DNA from: Cherax quadricarinatus
Lineage: Eukaryota > Arthropoda > Malacostraca > Decapoda > Parastacidae
DNA length: 64,000 nucleotides
NCBI RefSeq assembly: GCF_038502225.1
Contig: NC_091292.1
Span: 49,277,143 to 49,341,142, forward strand
Direction of reading: 5' to 3'
In this document: one piece after another, positions 34,501 to 44,454 of the stretch
How positions within the stretch are numbered: the stretch's first letter is position 1
Layout of the letters: each line of letters starts with the position of its first letter
Translations under genes and position numbers: made by a program
The notes under the pieces: model-generated
Seen by the model: only the letters and a program-made list of their open reading frames with translations
What the model was told of the DNA's origin: nothing
The model's database searches: none

Positions 34501-34950
34501 GGTCAACGAATGATCATCAAGAAAGTCTCTAACCTCTGGTCCAACAGATTCCAGCAGGTTATATACCAAATGTAACTGCACCAAGTAGGAAACGTTGGCG
34601 ACACCACTCACCTTGTACCATTTTGTGAAGTTTTTTGATTGCTGCCTTACAAAGTCTATATGAGACTCACCCCGCTGATGCTTGCACAGTTTGAATTCCC
34701 TCCTGTACTTGGAAGGAATACACTGATATGCCCCAAAAACCGTTGTTTTAACAACCTGATAATCAGCAAATTCTTCGTTATTTAAAACAGCTGTTAACTC
34801 TTGTGCTTTGCCGTACAACGTTGGATGTACCAGTGCTGCCCAATGTTTCCAAGGCCACCTCAGTGATCGAGCCTGGTTTTCAAATGCCTCGAAAAACCGT
34901 TCAGGCTCAGACTCAACAAAGTGAGGTACTAACGGCACTGCTTTTGGCAT
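34501..34950 (-). pseudogene. Gag fragment of another LTR element (SCAN-like capsid region)
   Basis: The minus-strand frame starts at 34950 (MPKAVPLVPHFVESEPERFF) and contains features of retrotransposon capsid/SCAN-like Gag domains: FEAFENQARSLRWP, a central VFGAYQCIPSKYRREF and LLESVGPEVRDFL. It runs out at the junction with copy A near 34500. It is unrelated to the Gags of the neighbouring elements. No pol is attached. Confidence 0.65.
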
Positions 34951-35778
34951 GCTAGAGTAGTCACCAACAGTCTGCTTAAATTGCCTCCTCTCACTCTATC
35001 AAACTCCTCTTTAGCAAATGCTCGCTGCTCTCTGTTTTTTTTTTTTTTGAGATTGAGTTTAGCTAATTAAAGCGCCAATGAAGCTGGCTCGCCCTGAGGC
35101 AAACCCGGTGCACCACCTACTTCATGAGACTGCTGATCTGATTGCTCTGGTGTTATCCCTCACACATTATGAAGGAACCTAAGCAGAGATCGGAGATTAA
35201 TTGCTCCTGTAGCGGGAGATACCTCAGTTTGGTGCACCATAGTTGCTTCAACCTTTACTTTGGTATGAATAATGTCACAAAGCTGTGCTACAGTGAGAGT
35301 TCATTGGTATCCTATGCCAGTAGAACTAGCAATTCGCCAGCATTGCTGTAGAGATAGTTTGGGCAGATTTAGGAGAGTATATTCAGACACCAACCTCCTC
35401 ACCCATGTTGGAGGGGTAACCCACTACAAAGCACTATTTGCAATGCACACAACAAGCAGCAATAGCATAGTACGACTTACAGAATACACACCTAGTAGCA
35501 AAACTGACAGGCAATGCAGAAGGCAATAGCAATGCACTCTGAAAGATGCCAAGACCAGCTCCAGCTCCCAGACAGGCCCCAATATCATGAACACAGGTAA
35601 TAAATGGCCTGTGAGACTTGGCCGTAATTGGAATTGGAGCAAAGAAACTGAGCAGTAGACTATAATATATATTTGCCTTCACCCACTATGTACAGGTATG
35701 CATACTATGAACAATATGCACATATAGAATAATATGTGTACACCACAGTGATACATGGCAAAGCAAATCATACATCGG
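34951..35778 (-). other. Upstream sequence of the antisense gag fragment; no gene recognised
   Basis: About 830 bases between the antisense gag start and the copy B LTR. A T-run lies at about 35036-35049. Small open frames on both strands have no recognisable domain. It may be the leader and LTR of the antisense element, but no LTR ends could be identified. The last five bases, ATCGG (35774-35778), are the left target duplication of copy B. Confidence 0.4.
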
Positions 35779-36469
35779 TGTGAGGGAAAAGTTCAACAGA
35801 TAGGAGTAGCGAGCGAGTATATGGTAACGATAGTTTGACTGCTGGCTGCTTGTTAAGGTAGGGTAAGTCTAGCTCCCGCTATCCCCCCTCCTTTCTCCCC
35901 ACCCCGAAAGGTGATGTGTGGGGCTCCGGCCAAACAGTAATTCACTCGACTCACAGCTCCCAGCACAACTGTAAGCACAAGCCTGCTCCTATTCTAGCAA
36001 ACTTATTGGTTGAAAGCTTCACTTTTGACCAATAATAAACTTAGTCCTTTCAGCCTTGATCTCTATGTTAGATGTTTTAATAATCACCACGTCTATAAAT
36101 AGCAAAAAAAGGCACAATACTGTGACTGGAACGATACACAAATAACCCGCACATAAAAGAGAGAAACTTACAACGACGTTTCGGTCCAACTTGGACCATT
36201 TACAAAGTCACACTAACCAGAAGTGGAGCAGGACGGCTATATATAGGCAGGAAGAGGTGGTGGTAGTAGTAGTAGTAGTACAAGAATGGTATATAATACC
36301 GACAAGATGAAATTAAGACACATGCACAACACCCGGGCATTCCTATCATAGACGTTTCACCATCCTGCCAGCCGCTGGATGGCGATACGTCCACAACAAA
36401 GACAACAATTCTCTCCGTCCCTTAGACATCAAGCTTACCTTCTGCCAGACTAACACTCTTCGCACTAAT

Positions 36470-36860
36470 CTCGTTCATACCTCTCCTCCCTCTACAGATG
36501 TTCCTGGTGTCTACTCTGTTTCTTGCTACTCCTGTCCTCTTCAATACTTCGGAGAAACTGGTCGATCTCTTTCTGACAGACTTAGGGAGCACAAAAATAG
36601 TTTTAGGTTTGCCAACAATAACAATGTTCTTTTCTGTCACGTCAGAGATCATAGCCATCCTATTGACTGGTCTTCTGCTAAAACTGTCTTCCCTACTTCC
36701 AACTCGAACAGTCGCCATCTAGTTGAATCCTCTCTAATACACAACTTTCCTTGTATGAATCTTAGCCCTGGCTTCCTCTCTGTAGATGCCTTCCTCTCCC
36801 ACTACATTGTAAAATGCTCCAAACTTCAGAATACCCGTGACTTAACCAGCCTCTTCATTT
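36470..36860 (+). pseudogene. Penelope-like GIY-YIG endonuclease domain
   Basis: A plus-strand frame without an ATG encodes a GIY-YIG nuclease, the C-terminal domain of Penelope-like polyproteins. It reads PGVYSVSCYSCPLQYFGETGRSL (given here only as landmarks GVYSVSC, QYFGETG and DRLREHK), followed by NNNNVLFCHVRDH, HPIDW and the helical end with ESSLIHNF. The nuclease nicks target DNA to prime reverse transcription. The frame is open until about 36870 and then passes into T-rich sequence. The preceding RT domain is absent. Confidence 0.75.
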
Positions 36861-37115
36861 TTTCTTTTTCTTTTTCTTCTTCTCCCTTTTCCCCTTTCCT
36901 CTTTCCTTTTTCTCCTCTGGGTTGTCTTTTTCTCTTCTGTCTCGTGTTTCTGTTCCTTCTTCATTTATTTCACCAATTCCCCTTTCCCGCACCTCTGTGC
37001 GCTTGCTTTCCCTCTGTGGGCACCTAGCTCTCTTGCAGTGCTGCCCTTCCTTTGTATTTGACTGGCTCGTCCTCCTTATTCCCCACTTCTACCACTACCA
37101 CTACTACTACCTTTT

Positions 37116-37149
<34 letters not shown>

Positions 37150-37384
37150 CAATGAAATTAAGACACATGTGTGGCGCCTGGTTCTCTTTGTTGTGAACGT
37201 TTCGCCATCCAGTGGCTGGCTGGATGGCGAAACATCTACGATAGGGATGCCCGGGTGTTGCATATGTGTCTTAATTTTATCTTGTTGGTATTATATACCA
37301 TTCTTGTACTACTACTACTACTACTACCACCACCTCTTCCTGCCTATATATAGTCGTCCTGCTCCACTTCTGGTTAGTGTGACT

Positions 37385-37420
37385 TTGTAAATGGTCCAAG
37401 TCGGACCGAAACGTAGTCAT
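37385..37420 (+). ncRNA. Degenerate hammerhead-like motif in Penelope end
   Basis: A GGTCC/GGACC hairpin at 37393-37407 is followed by GAAAC at 37408-37412, matching stem II and the GAAA core of a hammerhead ribozyme. The expected CUGANGA is replaced by TTGTAAAT, so activity is unlikely. An inverted counterpart lies at about 36170-36200. Confidence 0.4.
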
Positions 37421-37823
37421 AAGCTTCCCTCTTTTATGTGCAGGTTATTTGTGTATAATCACCACGTCTTTTAGGTATTGTGCTTATCATGGAGAGTGAT
37501 TTCTTAAGCAGTGGGTAACATCTCTTTCCAGCCTCGAATGACAGATTGTACGCCACCGCAGGACATAACCCCTCATCTTTGCAGTGGTAAAGAACCTGCG
37601 TTCCTATCATCTGGACTGACTATTCAAGGCTATATGTGAAGAACTGGCCGTTGGGTTGTCACCAACGCCTGTGACCCCCTCCCCACACATCATCAACAAT
37701 GGCTATATTCTATACAAAACTGTGTCAACATCAACCAGACACCCAAGTTTAATTGTATATATTAGCGTTGAATTCAGATATCATTTATATTTTCATTTTC
37801 CATTTTTCTTTAAAGTAGGATAA

Positions 37824-37937
37824 ACTGTTGTCCAGAGGGCTGAGGAAGGGTTGTTGAGGTGGTTCGGACATGTAGAGAGAATGGAGCGAAACAGAATGAC
37901 TTCAAGAGTGTATCAGTCTGTAGTGGAAGGAAGGCGG
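37824..37937 (+). mobile_element. Internal scrap of RTE-like LINE inside the LTR
   Basis: About 114 bases nearly identical to 17440-17560 (RAEEGLLRWFGHVERM region) of the RTE-like LINE, placed in the copy B LTR between two copies of GTAGGATAAA (37817 and 37938 areas). It has neither the LINE's 3' end nor its 5' end, so it is not an ordinary insertion. Confidence 0.8.
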
Positions 37938-38106
37938 GGTAGGATAAATATTTCATATTTAAGTATTTTATATTTTATATTTTCTAAATAATGAAGTGTT
38001 TATGTTTGTCAGTTTTTATTCTTTTTCTATTCATTAATTTTCCTGAGGAGGAGCCAGCCTTAGTACTACTGACTGAAGTTGTTACAGGGCTGAGTAAGCC
38101 TTCACA

Positions 38107-38673
38107 AGTGGCGACCTTGCCAGGATCAACTCCACTGAATCAAGATTCAACTCTATCTCAAATCTACCATTGGAACTTCAATGCTGCATACCACAGACGG
38201 TTACCATCAGCCATGAGTAATCATTCTCTATGGTAGGACTACAGTACAGGTATTTAAAAGATTTGGTGATTGTTATAGTCTCAATTTATTGTAAGTCAAG
38301 TCAGGCAGGATATACTAGTTAATTCTGCCACCTATATTTGTGAGCTTGAAACGATTTGGAAGAATAGACTCTAGGGACCCGAGATTTTCCAGTGACATTT
38401 TGTTTCATTGAGCTCTTTATTATATCAAGGGAACTGTCGTAGGACACTCTTGATTTGTTGGTGAGAAGATTGGATGGTCAAGGGACCCCATTCCACTTAC
38501 TGTTTGCTCGGATCTGGCATAAAACCCTTCATTTTCATTAATACATATTGTTTAATTGAAGCAGGGATCGAGCCCTCTGGTTTACTTAGTTTGAGCGGAG
38601 CAGGAATCGAACCCTCCATTTTCTTTGATATCCGTTTCATTTTCCCCTGGTAGTTTAAGTTATTCTTGCAAGT
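38107..38673 (+). other. Primer site and leader of copy B
   Basis: TGGCGACCTTGCC at 38109 follows the LTR by two bases and would bind the primer tRNA. The rest parallels 33198-33767. No gene recognised. Confidence 0.78.
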
Positions 38674-39375
38674 ATGGAGGAATACCAGTTTTGGATGAAC
38701 ACTGGAAGTAAGTTAGGAATAACAGGGAAAAATTTAGAAGCTTTCATTAGTGCTAAGATCCAGGAAAGAGAAAAAAAGGAGAAAGAGAACCTTGAAAGAC
38801 AGGAGAAAAAGGAGATAGAGAGAATTGAAAGAGAAAGCCAAGAAAGACAGTTAGAAAGAGAGCGAGAAGACAAAAAAGAGCGTGATAGACTTGATCGTGA
38901 GGAAAGAGCTAGAGAACGTGAGGAAAGAGCTAGAGAACATGAGTTAAGAGAGAGAGAAAAAGATCGCGAGCTCGAGAAATCTCGCCTTGAATTAGAGAAT
39001 AAAAAGTTAACTTTCTCACAACAGCAATTAGAGGAAGGAGTAATTGAACATCATGCAGCTAGTGCACATATTCCAACACCTAATTTACCTCCCTTCACAG
39101 AGGGGGAAGACATAACTTCATACATTATCAGGTTTGAAAATACTGCTACCCTCTGTGAATGGCCTGCTGACACCTGGGCTACCAGGTTAGGAATGTTATT
39201 TTCTGGTACAGCTTTGAATATCTATGCGACTTTGTCGCAGGATATCATATGTAATTATAACCTACTAAAGAAGGCAATCCTTAAAGCATATAAAAAAAAA
39301 CCACAAATTCTTATAGGAAAGATTTCAGGTATGCCACCTTACAGCATGGCCAAAACTTTCAGCAGTTACAGGTAA
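38674..39375 (+). pseudogene. gag: Gag of copy B, first part
   Basis: A 233-residue frame: MEEYQFWMNTGSKLGIT, a charged Glu/Arg/Lys helix shorter than in copy A (about residues 30-115), a short HHAASAHIPT linker, then the capsid-like domain (FTEGEDITSYIIRFENTATL, WADT, MLFSGTALNIYATL). It ends at 39373-39375 after a frameshift near 39290 (an A run). The Gag continues in the next frame from about 39370. Start chosen because the same ATG is used in copy A. Confidence 0.82.
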
Positions 39376-39386
39376 CACTCTTTCGT

Positions 39387-40154
39387 TTGTTCGACTTTTG
39401 GATAGAGAGTTCAGGAATTGATCACAGTTATGAATCTCTTAGAGACTTCATGGTTGCTGACCAGTTCCTGACAGCTTTTCCCCACCAGATACGAACATTC
39501 ATTAGAGAACGTAACCTGATTAAAGCTGAGGAAGTTGCTGAGGCTGCTGACTTGTATGCTGAGGCTCACAATTCCTATAAAGACCTAAAGGGATCGAACC
39601 CTAAGGGCAAGGGTTCACAAGATCTTAAGAAATCAAAGCCTCTAGTGGAAAGTAAACTGACTTCTTTTATTCCTGTTTGTCATTTATGTGGTGTTAAGGG
39701 ACATAAACGTCCCGATTGTCCTAAGAAGGTCCAAAAAGTTGGAAGATGTTTTAAAGACTGGAATGACCAAGCACCCTTCTGTTCAGGAACAGTTAATGGA
39801 CTTAATGTATCTACCATTTTACGAGACACTGGATGCACATGTATAGTCATTTCTGATAAGCTGTTCCCTAATCTTAAAGAAACTCATTCCTCTGCTATAC
39901 TTTCAGACTACTTGGGCCGTACGGACACTTTTCCTACCATCCGTTGTTACATTAGGTCTAAATGGTTCACAGGTTGGTCTGAAGCTGTACTAGCTCCCAT
40001 CACTTCTTGCTCCGTACTAATAGGTAATGTAAAAGGTGCCATTCTTCCTTCTGAGGTTGACCCTTCATCACCAAAGATGGACATAAGCTTTTCAGATCCT
40101 CTTCCTGTAGAGTCAGAGAAGCCCGTCGAAAGTTCAGATGAGGCAAGGGATTAA
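39387..40154 (+). pseudogene. Gag end with zinc knuckle and aspartic protease (copy B)
   Basis: 255 residues. The first 75 complete the capsid-like domain (VADQFLTAFPHQIRTFIRE). A CCHC zinc knuckle (CHLCGVKGHKRPDC) lies at about 98-111. The protease active site LRDTGCTCIVIS follows at about 145-156 (DTG form), with a hydrophobic GNVKGAIL near 215 that fits the flap and C-terminal part. There is no stop between Gag and protease, so they would be made as one chain. The frame ends at 40152-40154 and the linker continues in another frame. Confidence 0.82.
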
Positions 40155-40548
40155 AAATCAGTGATGCTACTCTCGAAAGTGAGGTAGTAGGATCACCGGT
40201 TCACTTGCTAGATGAAAGTGAGGATATCACCTCCGATACTATAAATGTCTTGACTAGGGTTCAGACCAAAGTCCAGGCTTCTCCTACTGTCCATCCTTCG
40301 ATTTTTCCTGACTTTAAGCCTTTAGATATATCGAAGGACTCCTTTGTCAATTTACAACGTAATTGCCCTTCTCTTCAGAATTACCATAATGCCGCTAAAC
40401 AAAATCAAGTTATCCAAAGGAAAAACTTTTCATATAAATTTGAATATATAAAAAGTATTTTGCATAAATCATTATTCAAATTAAATTCAGATAGATAGAC
40501 TATTCCATCTTAGTTTTTCCAAGTCAATGCAGAGAGACTGTTCTTAAA
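40155..40548 (+). pseudogene. Linker between protease and integrase (copy B)
   Basis: A 97-residue frame (40205-40498) with SPTVHPSIFPDFKPLDISKD and QNYHNAAKQNQVIQRKN. In Ty3/gypsy-type polyproteins the second phrase is typical of the region just before the integrase zinc finger. No RT motif occurs anywhere between the protease and the integrase; this is the key observation for the unusual domain order. Confidence 0.7.
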
Positions 40549-41640
40549 ATGGCTCATGACCTGCCAGTGGGCGGACATTTCTCGCATCGTAAAACCTTAA
40601 ATAAAATTAGGGAAACCTATTTTTGGCCTAAAATGTCCTCAGATATTACTACCTATTGTAGATCGTGTAAAGTTTGCCAACTGTCATCCTCCCAAGTACC
40701 GTTAGAAAGAGTAGCTATTGACATCGTTGGTCCTTTATCACCACTTTCATCTGGGGGACATAGATATATATTAACATTAGTTGATTATGATTCGAGTTTC
40801 CCTGAAGCCGTACCCTTAAAGACCATAACTACTACAGAGGTGGCTGAAGCCCTTTTGTCCATTTTCTCTAGAGTTGGCATCCCTAGAAAGATTTTGTCTG
40901 ACCGTGGGACACAATTCACATCTGACTTAATGCAACATCTCTACCAACTTCTGGGAGTGAAGCCTCTCTTCACAACACCATGTCATCCCAGCTGTAATGG
41001 GAGGATTGAGCACCAGCATTCAGTTCTCAAGTCCATTTTAAGGAAACTTTGCTCCCTTAAACCTAAGGAGTGGCATCGTTACCTACCTTGTGATTTGTTT
41101 GCCATGAGGTAAGTTCCCAGTGACTCTTTGGGGTTTTCACCTTTTGAACTTCTCTATGGTAGACAGGCCAGAGGTCCATTGTCCATCCTTCATGACTTAT
41201 GGACTAATGAGGACGTAAAGGCTGAGGTTCAGTCTTCTTATCAGTTTCTCCTTGACCTTAGATCCAAACTTGAGGAGACCTCTGATATAGTTTCGGAAAA
41301 CTTAAGCTTGTCAATGGACCAGTACAAAACCTATTTTGATTCCAAAAGTCGGAGGAGAAGTTTTAAAGTAGGGGATGAAGTTCTGGTACTTTTGCCTATC
41401 ATGTCAAATAAATTATTAGTAGCATGGAAAGGTCCATATAAGGTGTTAAAAATTTGTGGGAAGGTTGATTACCTCATAGAAATCAAGGGGAAACCTAAGC
41501 TTTATCATATCACCATCCTTAAGAAACATTACCGAAGAAATTCGGTTAACTGTTTAAATGAGTTTGACTTAGTTTTTCCACACGAACTTGAAAAGACAAG
41601 ACAAAACAAGACTATGACAGAGAACTACATGACTTGGTGA
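40549..41640 (+). pseudogene. Integrase of copy B (Ty3/gypsy type with GPY/F module)
   Basis: The zinc finger shows H...H (HDLPVGGHFSHRKT) and C..C (CRSCKVCQ). The catalytic core shows D in AIDIVGP (about residue 58), D in SDRGTQF (about 119) and E in GRIEHQH (about 154). An in-frame stop TAA at 41110-41112 breaks it. The frame continues with GFSPFELLYGR and a C-terminal GPY/F-like module (WKGPYKVLK near 41428) ending near 41640. Integrase joins the cDNA to host DNA. It lies upstream of RT, opposite to the usual Ty3/gypsy order. Confidence 0.87.
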
Positions 41641-41716
41641 CTCTTGACCACTCGGGTGCAACAAACATTAATATTAATGAGTCTTTGGATGACCATAAGA
41701 AACATGAACTATTTCA

Positions 41717-43052
41717 ATGTGTAACTTCTCAAACGTTTTTACTGATATTTCAGGTGTCACCTCCACGGTAGTCCATAAGATTGTCTTAGTCACGAACAAT
41801 CCTATCAAACGGAAATTATACTCAGTTCCAGTTCACCTTAGGGATGCATTTGACCGAGAGGTAGACAAATTATTAAAACTAAAGATCATTGAACCTTCAG
41901 TATCCGCATATTGCTCACCAGTAGTCATGGTTAAAAAGGAGGATAATTCATATAGACTTGCTATTGACTTCAGAGGCCTTAATGCTATAACTCGGTGGGA
42001 TGCTGAGCCTATGCCCTTAATAGATAGCGATCTACACAAATTTTATGACTCTTCCTTCTTTTCAGAGATTGATATTGCACAGTCATATCATCAAGTAATG
42101 TAAGATCCTTTTAAGCAGTACACCGCTTTTCCTACCCACCAAGGACTGATGCAGTATAGACCCATGCCCTTCGGTTTGGTAACTGCCTGTGCTACCTACG
42201 TGAGACTGATGAGAAAGGTCTTGGGTAATATGCCAAATGTTTCAGTTTATTTTGATAATATTTACGTAATGACATCTACGTGGGGCAAGCATATCCAAAC
42301 ATTAACATCAGTTTTACCTAGGTTATGCTCACATGGCCTCACTGCCAAGCCGAGGAAATGCTTCCTTGGGTATAACAAGATTAGATATCTCACTGATCCT
42401 TTCTGATAACTCTTTGCAGCCTCTCCCCAGTAAGATCAAAGCTTTATTAGACTTTAAATTCCCCAAAACCAAGAAGCTCATGCATAGCTTTCATGGTTCT
42501 GTAAATTTTTATGCACGGTTTATCCCGAACCTTACGGATCTCACAGGCATATTATCAGACTTCCTTAAAAAGTCTGTGAAGGAACCTTTTGAACTTTCCG
42601 ACGTAGCTCGGGAAAAGTTTAAAGAGATTAAAAATATCTTCTCGAAAGACCCTATACTTAAGATTCCAGATATTAATAAAACATTTTGTTTAAGAACAGA
42701 TGCCTCCAATACTGGCTTAGGTGCGTTGTTACTACAATACCATGATGGTACTCCCTTCCCTGTATGCTTCCTAAGCCGGAAACTTCTTCCTGAAGAAACG
42801 AGATACTCCACCATAGAAAAGGAATGTTTGGCCCTTGTGTGGGGTATCTCCAAGCTTAAATTTTATTTACTGGGAAAAGAATTCATTTTAGAGACGGATC
42901 ACAATCCTTTGATATACCTAGAAACTTTTAAGGGAACCAACAGTCGCCTCTTGAGGTGGACATTGGCTCTCCAAGCTTTTAAGTTCCATATTGTGTATAT
43001 CAATGGTTCATCCAATTATTTCTCTGACTGGTTAAGTCGTGACAGTCAGTAG
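41717..43052 (+). pseudogene. Reverse transcriptase and RNase H of copy B
   Basis: RT starts after the integrase with FSNVFTDISG, SVPVHLRDAFDREV, YCSPVVMVKKEDNSYR and IDFRGLNAIT. There is an in-frame stop at about 42101, then PMPFGL. The catalytic box is YFDN (42248-42259) where YxDD is expected. A frameshift near 42385 leads into the connection and RNase H region in a new frame: PKTKKLMHSFHGSVNFYARFIPN, LRTDASNTGLGALLLQ, STIEKECLALVWG and ETDHNPLIY, ending DSQ at 43052. These are Ty3/gypsy-type sequences. At least two inactivating breaks plus the D-to-N change indicate a dead enzyme. Confidence 0.88.
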
Positions 43053-43140
43053 ATTTGTTGCCTTACGCGACTTCGTATTAGAACTTTTTCCTAGCCTGTT
43101 CTTCTTATACTCATTGACTATAAGTCTTGGTATGGGGGAG
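43053..43140 (+). other. 3' noncoding end and polypurine tract of copy B
   Basis: Short 3' region ending in GGTATGGGGGAG (43129-43140), the polypurine tract directly against the LTR start at 43141. Confidence 0.8.
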
Positions 43141-44050
43141 TGTGAGGGAAAAGTTCAACAGATAGGAGTAGCGAGCGAGTATATGGTAACGATAGTTTGA
43201 TTGCCGGCTGCTTGTTAAGGTAGGGTAAGTCTAGCTCCCGCTATCCCCCCCTTTCCCACCCACCTCGAAAAGTGACGTGTAGGGCTCTGGCCAAACAGTA
43301 ATCACTCGACTCACAGCTCCCAGCACAACTGTAAGTACAAGCCTGCTCCTATTCTAGTGGACTTATTGGTTGAAAGCTTCACTTTTGGCCTATAATAAAC
43401 TTAGTCCTTTCAGCCTTGATCTCTATGTTAGATGTTTTAATAATTACCACGTCTTTTAGGTATTGTAATTATCATGGAGAGTGATTTCTTAAGCAGTGGG
43501 TAACCTGTCTCTCTTTCCAGCTTGGAATGACAGATTGGGTCACTTGCCAACCAACGAGAAGTATTGAAGGAGACGGACTAACATCCCAAGACGTCACTCT
43601 TTACCTACCTGATTATATGTACGCCACCGCAGGACATAACCCCTCATCTTTGCAGTGGTAAAGAACCTGCGTTCCTGTCATCTGGACTGACTATTCAAGG
43701 CTATAGACTGTGAAAAACTGGCCTTTGGGTTGTCACCAACACCTGTGGCCCCACCCCCACACATCATCAACAACGGCTATATTCTATACAAGACTGTGTC
43801 AACATCAACCAGACACCCAAGTTTAATTGTATATATTAGCGTTGAATTCAGATATCATTTACATTTTTCATTTTTCTTTAAAGTAGGATAAGTATTTCAT
43901 ATTTAAGTATTTTATGTTTTATATTTTCTAAATAATAAAGTGTTTATGTTTGTCAGTTTTTAATCTTTTTCTATTCATTAATTTTTCTGATGAGGAGCCA
44001 GCCTTAGTACTACTGACTGAAGCTGTTGCAGGGCTGAGTAAGCCTTCACA
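43141..44050 (+). repeat. 3' LTR of copy B (910 bp)
   Basis: TGTGAGGG to CTTCACA, intact and uninterrupted, with AATAAAG at about 43934. It is the reference for recognising the insertions in the 5' LTR. The following ATCGG is the right target duplication. Confidence 0.92.
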
Positions 44051-44310
44051 ATCGGCAAAACATCCAGGACCTCCAAATACTACGTATACCAGAACACCAG
44101 TATGAAGGCAGATATGACAGTCCAAGAAAAGCCTGTGTTCAACACCCAAATTCACACAAACATTTAATCAACTAAAGAAACGCAAGATTTATCTTCAGAG
44201 AAGACAACACTCTGTACCGAAGAATCCTGGAATCATCACTTATCTGTATATCAAACAACTTCAACGACAACAACGGCTTCTGTAACATAGCTGAACCCCT
44301 TGCCAATAAT
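44051..44310 (+). pseudogene. Penelope-like GIY-YIG endonuclease C-terminal remnant
   Basis: The plus-strand frame reads HKHLIN, a stop, then RNARFIFREDNTLYRRILES and NNGFCNIAEPLA, which resembles the end of Penelope-type endonuclease domains (INW.NA.II..., RR.LES). Only this end remains. Related in type to 36470-36860 but not an obvious copy of it. Confidence 0.5.
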
Positions 44311-44454
44311 GGAGGAACACTGCAGAAGGTCTACTAATATACTTGTCCAGTCTCTTTTTAAAGCTACCCTAGGTCCTAGCCTCTATCATTCTCCACCTGA
44401 CCCAACATTCTCTACCTGACTCCATCCTATAAATACTCATGTACCTTTCACCCT
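44311..44454 (-). pseudogene. CR1-type LINE 3' end fragment
   Basis: The minus strand encodes IEART, stop, GSFKKRLDKY, matching the ORF2 C-terminus of the CR1 copies (ends at 14029 and 50609). The 3' UTR phrase CCTTCTGCAGTGTTCC follows at about 44315-44331, without the tandem tail. Confidence 0.65.

Larger units (their letters stand above)
36095..37454 (+). mobile_element. Penelope-like element inserted in the LTR
   Basis: Flanked by a 15-bp direct duplication (ATAATCACCACGTCT at 36080-36094 and 37455-37469); the uninterrupted LTR sequence is at about 43440. Its ends are inverted relatives of each other (CGTTTCGGTCCAA near the left, complement near 37393-37412). Tails with TAC/GTA triplet repeats lie at 36256-36282, 37085-37150 and 37305-37330. 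It encodes a GIY-YIG endonuclease remnant and lacks its RT, so it is 5' truncated and inactive. Confidence 0.8.
35779..38106 (+). repeat. 5' LTR of copy B, enlarged by two insertions
   Basis: TGTGAGGG at 35779 to CTTCACA at 38106. Without the 1360-bp Penelope-like insertion (plus one 15-bp duplication) and the short LINE scrap, about 840 bases of LTR remain, compared with 910 in the 3' LTR; the shortfall is a deletion near 37550. It has only one copy of the 83-bp segment that copy A has in triplicate. Confidence 0.88.
35779..44050 (+). mobile_element. Gmr1-like LTR element copy B, complete ends, with nested insertions
   Basis: Both LTRs are present, flanked by a 5-bp duplication ATCGG (35774-35778 and 44051-44055 read as ATCGG after the terminal CTTCACA). 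Internal order is primer site (38109), gag, protease, integrase, RT, RNase H, polypurine tract (43131-43140). The RT and the integrase with its GPY/F module are Ty3/gypsy-type, but integrase precedes RT as in Ty1/copia. That order is known for the Gmr1 group. The coding region has several stops and frameshifts, so the copy is dead. A Penelope-like element and a LINE scrap lie in the 5' LTR. Confidence 0.88.

Noticed and set aside
36755..37155. Phe/Ser-rich frames after the GIY-YIG domain
   Set aside because: Low-complexity T/C-rich and TAC-repeat sequence in the Penelope 3' region.
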